Source: Alphaproteobacteria bacterium | Lineage (GTDB): Bacteria; Pseudomonadota; Alphaproteobacteria; MPNO01; UBA830 | DNA length: 64,000 bases | Direction: 5' to 3' | Assembly (NCBI GenBank): GCA_022822405.1 | Contig: JAJEBT010000199.1 | Span: forward strand, 62,001-126,000 | In this document: positions 24,779-33,589 of the stretch, one piece after another | How the letters are laid out: each line of letters starts with the position of its first letter | Numbering within the stretch: the first letter of the stretch is position 1 | The notes under the pieces: generated by a model | Seen by the model: the letters and a program-made list of their open reading frames with translations, nothing else | The model's database searches: none | What the model was told of the DNA's origin: nothing | Position numbers and translations under genes: made by a program

Positions 24779-25717
24779 TCAAACCAGGTGGTTGCCGAGG
24801 ATTCCGATCCCCTCGATCTCCACCTCGACCACATCACCCGGCTTCATGAAGACTGGCGGCGTGCGGCCCACCCCGACGCCGGACGGCGACCCCGTCGTCA
24901 CGATGTCCCCCGGATGGAATCTGTACCATCTGGAGTAGTAGGAAATGATCTCCGGCAGCTTGAAGATCAGGTCATCCGTTCGCGTATCCTGCATGACCTC
25001 GCCATTCAGCCTGGTCTGGAGATGAAGATCATGAGGATCGGGAATCTCGTCCGCGGTGACGATGACGGGGCCGCAGGGCGTGAAGCCCGGCAAGTTCTTG
25101 CCCATGACATTGCGCTCCCAGCCGTGAATCGGTCCGAACGGCGGCTCTCCGGAACGTATGTCGGGAATCCAGTCCCGCGCAGACACATCGTTGGCGATCG
25201 TATACCCCGCCACATAGTCCATCGCCTCGTCTTCGCTGACGTTGTGACAGGCCCGGCCGAACACGAAACAGAACTCTCCCTCGTAGTCGATCATGTCCGG
25301 ACACTGGGGCGGGACGTTGATCGGTTTTCCCGAACCCAGAAGGGAATCCCGGGTCTTGATGAAACCCGCGGGATGCGCCGGCCGTGGCGTGTTCCCCATC
25401 TCGGCAAGATGGCGGCCGTAATTCATGCCGACGGAAAATACCAGCCAGGGATCCGGCACCGGCGGCAGCAGGCTGGCTTCGGGCAGCGCCGACAATGCCG
25501 GCTGGCATGCATCGAGATCCGCCTCGGCCGCGTCCGACACATGCTTCACGGCGTCAAGGCGGCTTTCGCCGCCTTCCAGAATGTCCCGGACCGAGGCAGG
25601 CCGCCAGGCGTCCGGATACAACCCTCCGGGTGCGATCGCGAGGTCGAGAATCTGCCGATCCGCCAGAAGCAGTCCGGGATGGGGACCGCTGGACGTTTCG
25701 ATGGTAAGCAATTTCAT
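24779..25717 (-). CDS. fumarylacetoacetate hydrolase (FAH) family protein
   Basis: A 312-residue metal-dependent enzyme. The FAH fold ligands are seen in DYEGEFCFVFG (two acidic residues) and in ANDVSARDW (aspartate). The closing GDIVTTGSPSGVGVGRTPP is the family signature. Reactions include hydrolysis of acylpyruvates, decarboxylation of oxaloacetate or OHED, and hydration of dienoates. Its place between a TRAP transporter and a CocE-type hydrolase suggests degradation of an imported acid. ATG 25717 with GAGGGGAA upstream was chosen over an earlier in-frame ATG without a site. Confidence 0.9.
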   Translation of the reverse strand: MKLLTIETSSGPHPGLLLADRQILDLAIAPGGLYPDAWRPASVRDILEGGESRLDAVKHVSDAAEADLDACQPALSALPEASLLPPVPDPWLVFSVGMNYGRHLAEMGNTPRPAHPAGFIKTRDSLLGSGKPINVPPQCPDMIDYEGEFCFVFGRACHNVSEDEAMDYVAGYTIANDVSARDWIPDIRSGEPPFGPIHGWERNVMGKNLPGFTPCGPVIVTADEIPDPHDLHLQTRLNGEVMQDTRTDDLIFKLPEIISYYSRWYRFHPGDIVTTGSPSGVGVGRTPPVFMKPGDVVEVEIEGIGILGNHLV

Positions 25718-25745
25718 GAGATTCCCCTCCCGGAATGCGCCGGGA

Positions 25746-27677
25746 TCAGACCAGGACCGTTGCAAGGTCAGGGATGAAGACCACCAGCATCAGGACGACA
25801 AACATGGTGATGGCGAACGGCACGGCGCCCCAGAACACATCCTCGATCCGAATCCTGTCGTCCGCGAGGTTATTGTGAATGACGAAACAGGCAAGGCCGA
25901 GCGGCGGCGTGAGCAAACCGATCTCGACCGCAATGATGGTCACGATCCCGAACCAGATGAAATCGACACCGAAGGGCGCGAGCACCGGAATTGCGAGCGG
26001 AACCGTGATCAGCATGATCGAACCGGCATCCAGAATCGTTCCCATGAGAATGATGGCCACGATGTATATCGCCAGCAACCCGGCCAGCCCCAGACCCGAC
26101 GACTCGACCCAAGCTTCCATGAGATTCGGGATCCCGGTCAGGGCGATCATACGGGAATAGATATGGGCCGAAACGAGGAGGAAACTGATGGAAGCCGTGA
26201 CATGCCCCGTTTCCGAAAGGGCTTCCCACAAGTTCCGGCGATTCAGCTTCCGCTTGAAAAAGGTGAGGCACAAGGCGCCCAGCGCCCCCATTCCACCCGC
26301 CTCGGTAGCCGTGAACACGCCACCGTAGATGCCGCCAAGAACGAGGGCGATCAGGAGAACGATTGGGGCGCTTTTCGCGATCAGCGCCCGGACACTCATC
26401 AGGGATTCCCGTTCCGCGCTCAGGGCCGCGGGCGTCGCGACCTTGTTGGGAAACCGGTGTGCCATGATCCAGATCAGCACGAAGTAGGCCAGGGTCAGCA
26501 CCAGGCCGGGAATGATCCCGGCAATGAACAGGTCTCCGATGGACTGCTCGGCGAGAATGCCGAAGATGATCAGCAACAGGCTGGGCGGGATGAGCATTCC
26601 GAGTACGGAACTGCCGGCAACCACGCCCACCGAAAACCGCGGACGGTAACCGAGGCGGAGCATTTCCGGCACGGCAACCCGGGTAAACACGGACGCAGAC
26701 GCAATGCTGGTTCCCGTAACGGCGGCAAAGACGGCGTTCGCTCCTACCGTCGCCGTCCCAAGGCCCCCTCTCACTTTCCGGAACAGATGATTGGCGACAT
26801 CGTAGGTGTCCGTGCCGATTCCGGACACGCTGACGAGCAGACCCATGAATACGAATAGCGGGATCACGCCGAACTCGTACTCCTGCATGCTTTCTCCAAC
26901 AGACAGCGCGAGCAGTTTGCCGGCAATCACGGGATCGTCCCTGACTACCCAAAGACAGACAAACGAAATCAGCGCCAGCGCCACACCCACATGGGTGCCC
27001 GCATACACGAAAAGAAGAACCAGAAAGATGGAGATGACGCCGACGCCGGCAGCACTGATATCCGTCGCGCGGGCTAGAACGAACAACGCGGCGGCGGCAG
27101 CCAGAAGCAGCGCTCCGAGCCTCACCAACCGCGCAGCTTCCAAGGCCTTCTCGTCCCGAAGCTTTGCCAGTTGCCGCAAGCTGCGCAATAGCGAACGGCC
27201 AAACTGCACAGCGCACATGGCCGAACCGATCAAGATCAATAACTTGAAGGGCCATCCAGGTAGAGCGAAATCCCCCTCGAGCCCTTCAAAGGTATTGCGC
27301 CGCCAGACCTTGGCAAAAATGGGCAGGGTATAGTGGAACACGATGATCATCAGTCCCACGCCCAGAGCATCATAGGCGGCACTGAGCGACAACCCGACGG
27401 ATGGCCGGTCGCGCAAGAGCCGTGACAGGAGAATATCGGACCGTGTCAGCCGGTTGCTTCGAATAGCAGCCGGAAGCTGCATGAACACGATCATCAGAAT
27501 GGACAGTTCGACAAGAAGCGGGACGCCGTTGATCGGGGCGTTGAACAGCCAGCGGGCCAGAACATCGGCACACAGAATGACCATGAGGCAGAAGATCCAG
27601 ACACTCCCGCCCCCGTTGAAAAGCGAAACCAGCGCGTCGAACTGACGCGCCGGGAACGCGTGCCGCTGACCGTTCAC
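25746..27677 (-). CDS. TRAP transporter permease, DctQ-DctM fusion
   Basis: A 643-residue inner-membrane protein combining the small (DctQ) and large (DctM) subunits. Residues about 1-190 form the four-helix DctQ part (LFNGGGSVWIFCLMVILCADVLARW). After a linker the DctM part starts near residue 210 and carries the family segments GVIPLFVFMGLLVSVSGI, TGTSIASASVFTRVAVPEM and VVAGSSVLGMLIPPSLLLII. It uses a Na+ or H+ gradient to import the acid delivered by the DctP protein. It sits 31 bases after dctP and 28 bases before the FAH-family gene. Confidence 0.93.
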   Translation of the reverse strand: MNGQRHAFPARQFDALVSLFNGGGSVWIFCLMVILCADVLARWLFNAPINGVPLLVELSILMIVFMQLPAAIRSNRLTRSDILLSRLLRDRPSVGLSLSAAYDALGVGLMIIVFHYTLPIFAKVWRRNTFEGLEGDFALPGWPFKLLILIGSAMCAVQFGRSLLRSLRQLAKLRDEKALEAARLVRLGALLLAAAAALFVLARATDISAAGVGVISIFLVLLFVYAGTHVGVALALISFVCLWVVRDDPVIAGKLLALSVGESMQEYEFGVIPLFVFMGLLVSVSGIGTDTYDVANHLFRKVRGGLGTATVGANAVFAAVTGTSIASASVFTRVAVPEMLRLGYRPRFSVGVVAGSSVLGMLIPPSLLLIIFGILAEQSIGDLFIAGIIPGLVLTLAYFVLIWIMAHRFPNKVATPAALSAERESLMSVRALIAKSAPIVLLIALVLGGIYGGVFTATEAGGMGALGALCLTFFKRKLNRRNLWEALSETGHVTASISFLLVSAHIYSRMIALTGIPNLMEAWVESSGLGLAGLLAIYIVAIILMGTILDAGSIMLITVPLAIPVLAPFGVDFIWFGIVTIIAVEIGLLTPPLGLACFVIHNNLADDRIRIEDVFWGAVPFAITMFVVLMLVVFIPDLATVLV

Positions 27678-27708
27678 CGCAGCGCTGCCCGCTCAGTTGA
27701 TTGCCGGG

Positions 27709-28770
27709 CTACTCCTGGATCCAGTTCCTGGCGATACTGACGTTGGCGGCCTGCAATTCAGCCATGTAAGCCGCCATCAGCCTGGTGGCGGGAAGTCCGC
27801 GCTTTTCGAGCCGTTCGGCCCATTCCTTCGCAATATTCGGCATGGCCATGGCCCATTTCTTGCGTTCGGTTTCAGGCAGGACACTGAACTTGACGCCCTG
27901 TTTCTTCATGATGCCCTCGAACTTGGCCCGCTTGCCGTCGTCAACCTTTTCCTGATAGCCCGGCCACTTCGCAGCCTCTTCGCGTATGATCTGCTGCACT
28001 TTCTCCGGCAGGCCCTTCCAGACGCCGGCATTGAAGGTGATCCCCGACGTGACCGTCGGCCCGAAGTCGACACGGGTGAAATGGGGTGCAGCGGACCATG
28101 TCTTGTAGACAAAGCTCAGGATCGTGGAAATGGGGTATCCTTCGTAGACGCCGTTCTTGATGTTGGTATAGGACTGGTTCATGGAGGAGTTGACAGTCAC
28201 TGCCCCTGTTCCACGCAACCATTGCGCAAAGGTCCCGCTCGATCCCATTTTCCGGCCCTTCAGGTCTTCAAATTTGGTGACGGGGAACTTGGTGAACAAT
28301 TGCATGGAATCGTTGATTCCACTCTGAATGAACACCTGGTCATGCTCCTCGTAGGCGGCATTCAGTTCCGGGATCTTCTTGCGCAGGTTCCCGTCGATCT
28401 GGACGAGTTGGCGACGCGTGGTTGTTACAAACGGCGCATGAACCGAGTAGGCTTCAAGCGGCAGATTGGACGGCTCAAAGTTCTTCAGGATAAGTCCGGC
28501 TCCGGCGATGCCCTCTTCGACGGTTTCAAAAACCTCGTTGAACTTCGCCAGGGACTGGGCATAGGCGTGGTTCCATTCGATCTGGAACCCGCCGCCTTCC
28601 TTGGCGAGGCGTTCATTGATCCGCTTCGCAACGATGTTCTTGAATGTGCCAACGAAGGTGACCGCTTCGGGCGGAGCCGCCGCGACCGTGATCTTGACGG
28701 ATTTGGCCAGCGCGGACGAGGACAGGACGGCGGCGGCGGCCATCGGCAGCAGACACAAAAGGCTTTTCAT
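27709..28770 (-). CDS. TRAP transporter substrate-binding protein DctP
   Basis: A 353-residue periplasmic binding protein with a signal peptide (MKSLLCLLPMAAAAVLSSSALA). The DctP core is seen in EWNHAYAQSLAKFNEVFETVEEG and in FEDLKGRKMGSSGTFAQWLRGTG; the arginine in LKGRK-type positions often contacts the ligand carboxylate. It heads the operon dctP-dctQM-FAH-cocE. The ligand is probably a carboxylate or related small acid, but cannot be told from sequence. A divergent dehydrogenase gene starts 154 bases upstream, so the intergenic region likely holds both promoters. Confidence 0.9.
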   Translation of the reverse strand: MKSLLCLLPMAAAAVLSSSALAKSVKITVAAAPPEAVTFVGTFKNIVAKRINERLAKEGGGFQIEWNHAYAQSLAKFNEVFETVEEGIAGAGLILKNFEPSNLPLEAYSVHAPFVTTTRRQLVQIDGNLRKKIPELNAAYEEHDQVFIQSGINDSMQLFTKFPVTKFEDLKGRKMGSSGTFAQWLRGTGAVTVNSSMNQSYTNIKNGVYEGYPISTILSFVYKTWSAAPHFTRVDFGPTVTSGITFNAGVWKGLPEKVQQIIREEAAKWPGYQEKVDDGKRAKFEGIMKKQGVKFSVLPETERKKWAMAMPNIAKEWAERLEKRGLPATRLMAAYMAELQAANVSIARNWIQE

Positions 28771-28924
28771 GACAGTTTCCTTCCGGCGACAGTTGCAGGT
28801 TCATGATTTACTCTAGCGGCTGGCTCGCAGATGCACCAGATCGTCTGTGCTGCCGGCCATGGAACCGGAGCGGCTGCCGCGCGCGAGATTTCGCTCTGAA
28901 CCCGCAGGCAGGAGGAAGAACAAC

Positions 28925-29977
28925 GTGAAGGCGATCGTGATCAGAGCCCACGGCGGACCCGAGGTGCTTGCTCTCGAAGAAGTTCCCGACCCGGTGCCGG
29001 CGCCCGACGAAGTCGTGATCAAGGTCCATGCCGTGTCCGTCAACCCCACGCTCGACATCGCGACCCGCGAAGGCCGTTACCCCCGAGCGATCCGCTTTCC
29101 CCATGTTCCAGGCGTGGACCCGGCCGGGGTCATAGTTGCCGTGGGCGCTGCGGTCGAGGGTCGCAGGACCGGACACCGGGTCTGGGCAGACTTCATTCTC
29201 GGATGCGGCCGGTGCTCCGCATGCCTCGAAGGCAACTGGCGCGCGTGCCGCGACAACAGGATGCTGGGCGTCGACTGCTGGGGCGGCTATGCAGAACGTG
29301 TCGCGGTGCCCGCCCGCAACACCTATTTGATTCCGGAAGGGCTGGGCTATGGAGAAGCCACCGTGATCGCGCGTCACCTTCCTGTTGCCATGTATCTTCT
29401 GGAGGATCTGGCACGTCTGCAACAGGGGGAATGGGTTCTGGTGATGGGCGCTGCGGGGGGACTGGGCAGCGCGGCGGTCCAGCTGGCCCGCCACATGGGT
29501 GCGAGGGTCATCGCAGCTGCGGGATCCGAACAAAGGGTTGCGGCTGCCGTCGGAATGGGAGCGATTTCCGGGGTCAACTACCGAACACGCGACCTCGCCG
29601 ACGAAGTGATGAAACTGACTGATGGCAGGGGCGTCGACGTGGTGGTGGAGAACATCGCCGATCCTGAACTTTGGACAGGTGCGTTCAACAGCCTCGGGCG
29701 CGGCGGCAGACTGGTCACCGCGGGCGCGCATGGCGGCGGCCGTGTTGCGCTGGATGTGCAGCAGTTGTATCTCAAACGCCTCTCGATTCTTGGTGGAGCC
29801 GGCATGGCCGCGCAAGGCGTAGAGCGTTCATTGCTGCTCGCCGAACAGGGCCTGGTTTCGATTCCAATCGACCGGATTCTGCCGCTGAGCCGGGCACGAG
29901 AGGCTCAGGAACTTGTCGGGAGGCGGCAGAATACCGGAAAGGTCGTGATCGATCCGTCGCTTGACGCCGTGTCCTGA
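28925..29977 (+). CDS. medium-chain dehydrogenase/reductase, zinc-type
   Basis: A 350-residue NAD(P)-dependent oxidoreductase of the MDR superfamily. The GroES-like domain keeps the structural-zinc cysteines (CGRCSACLEGNWRAC). The catalytic-zinc cysteine normally found near residue 40 is replaced (VSVNPTLDIATREG), as in quinone-oxidoreductase-like members. The Rossmann motif is MGAAGGLGSAAVQLARHMGA. The GTG at 28925 follows AGGAGGAAG, a strong ribosome-binding site. It is divergent from the TRAP/hydrolase operon and may act in the same pathway (inference). Confidence 0.88.
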   Translation: MKAIVIRAHGGPEVLALEEVPDPVPAPDEVVIKVHAVSVNPTLDIATREGRYPRAIRFPHVPGVDPAGVIVAVGAAVEGRRTGHRVWADFILGCGRCSACLEGNWRACRDNRMLGVDCWGGYAERVAVPARNTYLIPEGLGYGEATVIARHLPVAMYLLEDLARLQQGEWVLVMGAAGGLGSAAVQLARHMGARVIAAAGSEQRVAAAVGMGAISGVNYRTRDLADEVMKLTDGRGVDVVVENIADPELWTGAFNSLGRGGRLVTAGAHGGGRVALDVQQLYLKRLSILGGAGMAAQGVERSLLLAEQGLVSIPIDRILPLSRAREAQELVGRRQNTGKVVIDPSLDAVS

Positions 29978-30148
29978 TCGGCCTTTTGAATACTTCCCGC
30001 CGTGGCCTTCATCCCTGCCCGGGACTTCGTCGATTCCCGCCGTTCTCGAAGAGACGACAGGATCCGGAGCGTTGCCCCATCGAAACACGGCACGAAACAG
30101 CCGACGGGACGACCGCCTGCGCGTTTCGGCCCGGATGCGGGAGCCGCA

Positions 30149-30724
30149 TCAGGCAGATCGATCGGCCCCGCGCGAGGTGGAACGCGGGATCAGCATGCGC
30201 CGCAGGGTCGATCCCCTGTCTACCAGGTGATGCTTGAGCGCTGCTCCGGCGTGAAGGGCCACGAGTGCGATGAGGCCATAGGCCAGGTAGAAGTGGAGCT
30301 TGATGGCGAGGTCGCGGGTACCCTCGGACATGTCGAACAGCGCGGGCACCTCGAACAGCCCGAAAACGTCGATGCCCGCCCCCTCCGAGGTCGAGATCAG
30401 GTAGCCCGTCGCCGGCAGGAGCACGATAAACGCGTTGAGAAGCCAGTGCATCGCCGTGGCGCCAATGCGCTCGTAAGGTTTGACCTCCGGCCCGAAGGAA
30501 GGGCCCGGGTTGACGATCAGCCAGCCGAACTTGGCCGCCGCAAGCACCAGCACCAGGATCCCGAACGCCTTGTGAAGCGCGAGCGAGCGGTTGAACCACG
30601 GATCGTAATAGGTAAGCCCCACCATCCACACGCCGAGCCCGACCAACCCGAGCATGGCGAGCGCAATCGCCCAGTGAAAGCCTATGGAGACCAGGCCGTA
30701 ACTGTCCCGGCGGTTCCTCCACAT
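30149..30724 (-). CDS. cytochrome b561 family protein
   Basis: A 191-residue inner-membrane di-haem cytochrome b561 with four hydrophobic segments. Candidate haem ligands are the histidines in GFHWAIA, ALHKAFG, AMHWLLNAF and LHFYLAYG. These proteins pass electrons from quinol to periplasmic acceptors or oxygen species. It lies 19 bases downstream of a YceI gene; the YceI/cytochrome b561 pairing is common and points to isoprenoid-quinone handling at the membrane. Confidence 0.92.
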   Translation of the reverse strand: MWRNRRDSYGLVSIGFHWAIALAMLGLVGLGVWMVGLTYYDPWFNRSLALHKAFGILVLVLAAAKFGWLIVNPGPSFGPEVKPYERIGATAMHWLLNAFIVLLPATGYLISTSEGAGIDVFGLFEVPALFDMSEGTRDLAIKLHFYLAYGLIALVALHAGAALKHHLVDRGSTLRRMLIPRSTSRGADRSA

Positions 30725-30743
30725 GGCGGAGCCTCCGCCGGCG

Positions 30744-31319
30744 CTATTGGCGTATTCCTTCGAGGGACAGGAAGAAGTCCATCGACTCCGATGCCGGGCC
30801 GAGGTTGCGCCCGGCGTTGAACTCCCTCCGGTTGATCGTCACCGTGCCCTCGAAACCGGCCCGGTAGCCGCCCCAGCTATCGTTGCCCTCGCCCACCGTT
30901 TTCACCGCGATGGCGATGGGTTTGGTGACACCCATCAGGGTCAGGTTCCCCTTCATCATGCCGCCCCTGGCGTCGCCCTCGTAGCCAGTGCTGACGAAGC
31001 GCGCCTCGGGAAACTTCTTCACGTTCAGGAAGCCCGGCGAGCGCAGATGCTTATCGCGCTCGGCATGGCCGGTGTCGATGCTGGCAGTATCGATCTCGAC
31101 CGAGACCTTCTGTCCGCCCGGCCCCGCCGCCGGGTCGTAGGTGAAGCTACCGGAAATCCTGTCGAAGACGCCAATCATCCAGGAATAGCCGAGATGGGAG
31201 ATCTTGAACTGGACGACGCTGTGGGCCGGATCGATCCGGTATTCGGCGGCGCCGGCCCCCGCGGCCGGAAACGCCAGCACGGACACGCCCAGGACAGCGG
31301 CGAGAATGCGTTTGCTCAT
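30744..31319 (-). CDS. YceI family periplasmic isoprenoid-binding protein
   Basis: A 191-residue lipocalin-like protein with a signal peptide (cut near AGAGAAEY). The mature start YRIDPAHSVVQFKISHLG is the YceI signature, followed by VEIDTASIDTG and the closing NRREFNAG. Family structures bind polyisoprenoid chains such as octaprenyl pyrophosphate or ubiquinone. It is co-transcribed with the cytochrome b561 gene. A GTAAC direct repeat lies about 190 bases upstream of its start. Confidence 0.92.
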   Translation of the reverse strand: MSKRILAAVLGVSVLAFPAAGAGAAEYRIDPAHSVVQFKISHLGYSWMIGVFDRISGSFTYDPAAGPGGQKVSVEIDTASIDTGHAERDKHLRSPGFLNVKKFPEARFVSTGYEGDARGGMMKGNLTLMGVTKPIAIAVKTVGEGNDSWGGYRAGFEGTVTINRREFNAGRNLGPASESMDFFLSLEGIRQ

Positions 31320-31645
31320 GGCTTCTCCATTCAGTATTCAAGCGGTGCGGAGCAGATTTTCCGCCCCAGAGAGATTGCGGCTGCCGGGACAGGCTTCGTC
31401 CTCGACGAGGACGGACGAAACACCAAGGTGATGGCCGCACACTCCGCCCCAGTCCGAACCTCATGCTGCCATGCCGGTGTTGCCGGGGTGTTTCAGGTTG
31501 ACGGAGTTCAGGTAACAAATTGTAACACCAATCCCGGTTCCACTCCGAAGCGCAATGCCCGGCCCTTCCCTCAGGGAGAGCGCAGCCCCGGAGGCTGGAC
31601 GGGCGCGACTGTGGATTTCCTTTCCCGCCCCGCCGAGGAGACCGT
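31320..31645. other. upstream region of yceI, no gene
   Basis: About 325 non-coding bases. The only distinct signal is the GTAAC direct repeat at 31512-31526. The promoter of the yceI/cytochrome b561 operon must lie here, but I see no unambiguous -35/-10 pair. Confidence 0.5.
31512..31526. promoter_or_regulatory. GTAAC direct repeat with 10-bp period
   Basis: Two GTAAC copies, at 31512-31516 and 31522-31526, separated by 5 bases so that they face the same side of the helix. Such spacing is typical for OmpR/PhoB-class response regulators. Which regulator would bind is unknown. Confidence 0.35.
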
Positions 31646-31786
31646 TCAGGGCGGCTGCGCCTCCCTGAATGCCTCCTCCGGTGTCCGGTAACCCGGCACC
31701 TTCCTCAGGCGCGCGTTCAGAACATCCTGCCCCCGGACCTCATCATCAGTCACCCTGCGGAAGTCCGTGCCCTTCGGCAGACAACC
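31646..31786 (-). pseudogene. IS30-family transposase C-terminal remnant
   Basis: The minus strand reads CLPKGTDFRRVTDDEVRG, then DVLNARLRKVPGYRTPEEAF, and stops at 31646. LPKGTDF...LN.RxRKxxGyrTPxEaF is the characteristic C-terminus of IS30-family transposases. Only about 46 codons remain and they abut the mutL stop directly, so the rest of the element has been lost. No terminal repeat was found. Confidence 0.8.
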
Positions 31787-33589
31787 TCAACGGCGGCCGA
31801 ACAGGCGTTCGATGTCCGGGAGCTCGAGGGATACGTAGGTCGGGCGGCCATGATTGCACTGGCCCGAATGGGGCGTCGCCTCCATTTCGCGCAGCAGCGC
31901 GTTCATTTCATCCGCGTTCAGCCGGCGCCCGGCGCGCACGCTCCCATGGCACGCCATGGTCGAGCACACGTCCTCGAGACGGTCGCGAAGCCTCAACCCG
32001 TCGCCGTATTCCGCGAGATCGTCGGCAAGGTCGCGGACAAGCGCGCCAACAGCGTCGCCGCCGAGCAGCGCCGGCACTTCGCGGACGACGACCGCGCCCG
32101 GCCCGAACCTCTCGATGACGAGTCCGAGCTCCTCGAACTCGGCGGACCGGCCGCACAGGCGATCAGCCGCAGCCTCGTCGAGTTCCACGACCTCGGGAAT
32201 CAGGAGCCCCTGCCGCTCCACGCCCTCCGCGTCGAGCAGCGCCTTCATGCGCTCATAGACCAGGCGCTCGTGAGCGGCATGCTGGTCGACGATGACGATG
32301 CCGGTTGCGGTCTGAGCGACGATATAGGTCCCGTGCACCTGCGCCCGCGCTGCGCCGAGCGGAAACTCCTCCATCGCGCCGGTGCCCTCGGGCTCGTCAC
32401 GCGCAGCTGATACCGACGGCACATCAAGGCCCGCCATCGCCGGGGTCTGCGGCGGCGCTTCCGGCGCGTCGGCTCCGTTCCGCCCCTTCGCGCCCGACCG
32501 CCCCCGCGTGCGCATCCATTGGCCGCCGGCGCCGAATTCCGGCCGGAAGGCATCGATCGCGGCGCTTGCCACCGTGGTCGAGGCGCGGTGCCCGGCCGCC
32601 TCCAGGGCATGGCGCAACCCGCTCACGATCAGCCCGCGCACAAGCCCGGCATCCCGGAACCGCACCTCGGCCTTGGCCGGATGGACATTGACGTCCACGG
32701 CCTCGGGGCCGATCTCGAGGAACAGCGCGACCATCGGATGGCGGTCGCGCGCAAGGAAGTCCTGATAGGCCCCCCGCACCGCACCGAGGAGCAGGCGATC
32801 GCGGACCGGGCGGCCGTTGACGAACAGGTACTGGGCCTGCGCGCTGCCGCGGCTGAGGGTGGGAAGTCCGGCGAAGCCGGTCAGCCGGATTCCCTCGCGG
32901 TCGATATCGACGGCTTCCGAATTCTCTCCGAACTCGCGCCCCATCACGGCGGACAGCCGGTCGAGCCGCGCCGTCAGCAGATCGCCTTGCGCCGGGCCGT
33001 AGCTGAACCGGCTGCGCTCTCCGTCGGCGAGCGAGAACGCCACCCCGGGATGCGCCATCGCCAGGCGCTTCACCGCATCGGCAGCATGGTTCAGTTCGGT
33101 GCGGGCGGCCTTCAGGAACTTGAGACGGGCCGGCGTCGCGTGGAACAGGTCGCGCACCTCGACCCGCGTGCCGCCACGCAGCGCGGCCGGCATGACCTTC
33201 CCCTTGCGGCCGGCATCGATCTCTATCGAGAACCCGTCCGCCGCACCGTCCACCCGGCTGGTGATGCGGAGCCGCGAGACCGCGCCAATCGACGGCAGCG
33301 CCTCTCCGCGAAACCCCAGCGTGGCGATGTTGACCAGGTCCTCGCCCGGGAGCTTCGAGGTCGCATGGCGCTCGACCGCGAGCGCAAGTTCGTCGGCCGT
33401 CATGCCGCGCCCGTCATCGGTCACCGAGATCACGGCCCGGCCGCCATCCTCGAGCATGGTGTCGACATGCCGGGCCCCGGCATCGATCGCGTTTTCGACG
33501 AGTTCCTTCACCGCCGCCGACGGCCGTTCGATCACCTCGCCCGCAGCTATGCGGTTGACCAGCGTCTCCGGCAGCAGGCGTATCGTCAT
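31787..33589 (-). CDS. mutL: DNA mismatch repair protein MutL
   Basis: A 600-residue MutL. The N-terminal GHKL ATPase has [28 protein letters not shown] and TLGFRGEAL. The C-terminal third keeps the DQHA-x2-E-x4-E endonuclease motif ([12 protein letters not shown]) found in nicking MutL proteins of bacteria lacking MutH. A late [13 protein letters not shown] and [14 protein letters not shown] are also conserved. It couples MutS recognition to strand removal. Its start overlaps the pgi stop by four bases, so the two are probably co-transcribed. Confidence 0.97.
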   Translation of the reverse strand: MTIRLLPETLVNRIAAGEVIERPSAAVKELVENAIDAGARHVDTMLEDGGRAVISVTDDGRGMTADELALAVERHATSKLPGEDLVNIATLGFRGEALPSIGAVSRLRITSRVDGAADGFSIEIDAGRKGKVMPAALRGGTRVEVRDLFHATPARLKFLKAARTELNHAADAVKRLAMAHPGVAFSLADGERSRFSYGPAQGDLLTARLDRLSAVMGREFGENSEAVDIDREGIRLTGFAGLPTLSRGSAQAQYLFVNGRPVRDRLLLGAVRGAYQDFLARDRHPMVALFLEIGPEAVDVNVHPAKAEVRFRDAGLVRGLIVSGLRHALEAAGHRASTTVASAAIDAFRPEFGAGGQWMRTRGRSGAKGRNGADAPEAPPQTPAMAGLDVPSVSAARDEPEGTGAMEEFPLGAARAQVHGTYIVAQTATGIVIVDQHAAHERLVYERMKALLDAEGVERQGLLIPEVVELDEAAADRLCGRSAEFEELGLVIERFGPGAVVVREVPALLGGDAVGALVRDLADDLAEYGDGLRLRDRLEDVCSTMACHGSVRAGRRLNADEMNALLREMEATPHSGQCNHGRPTYVSLELPDIERLFGRR

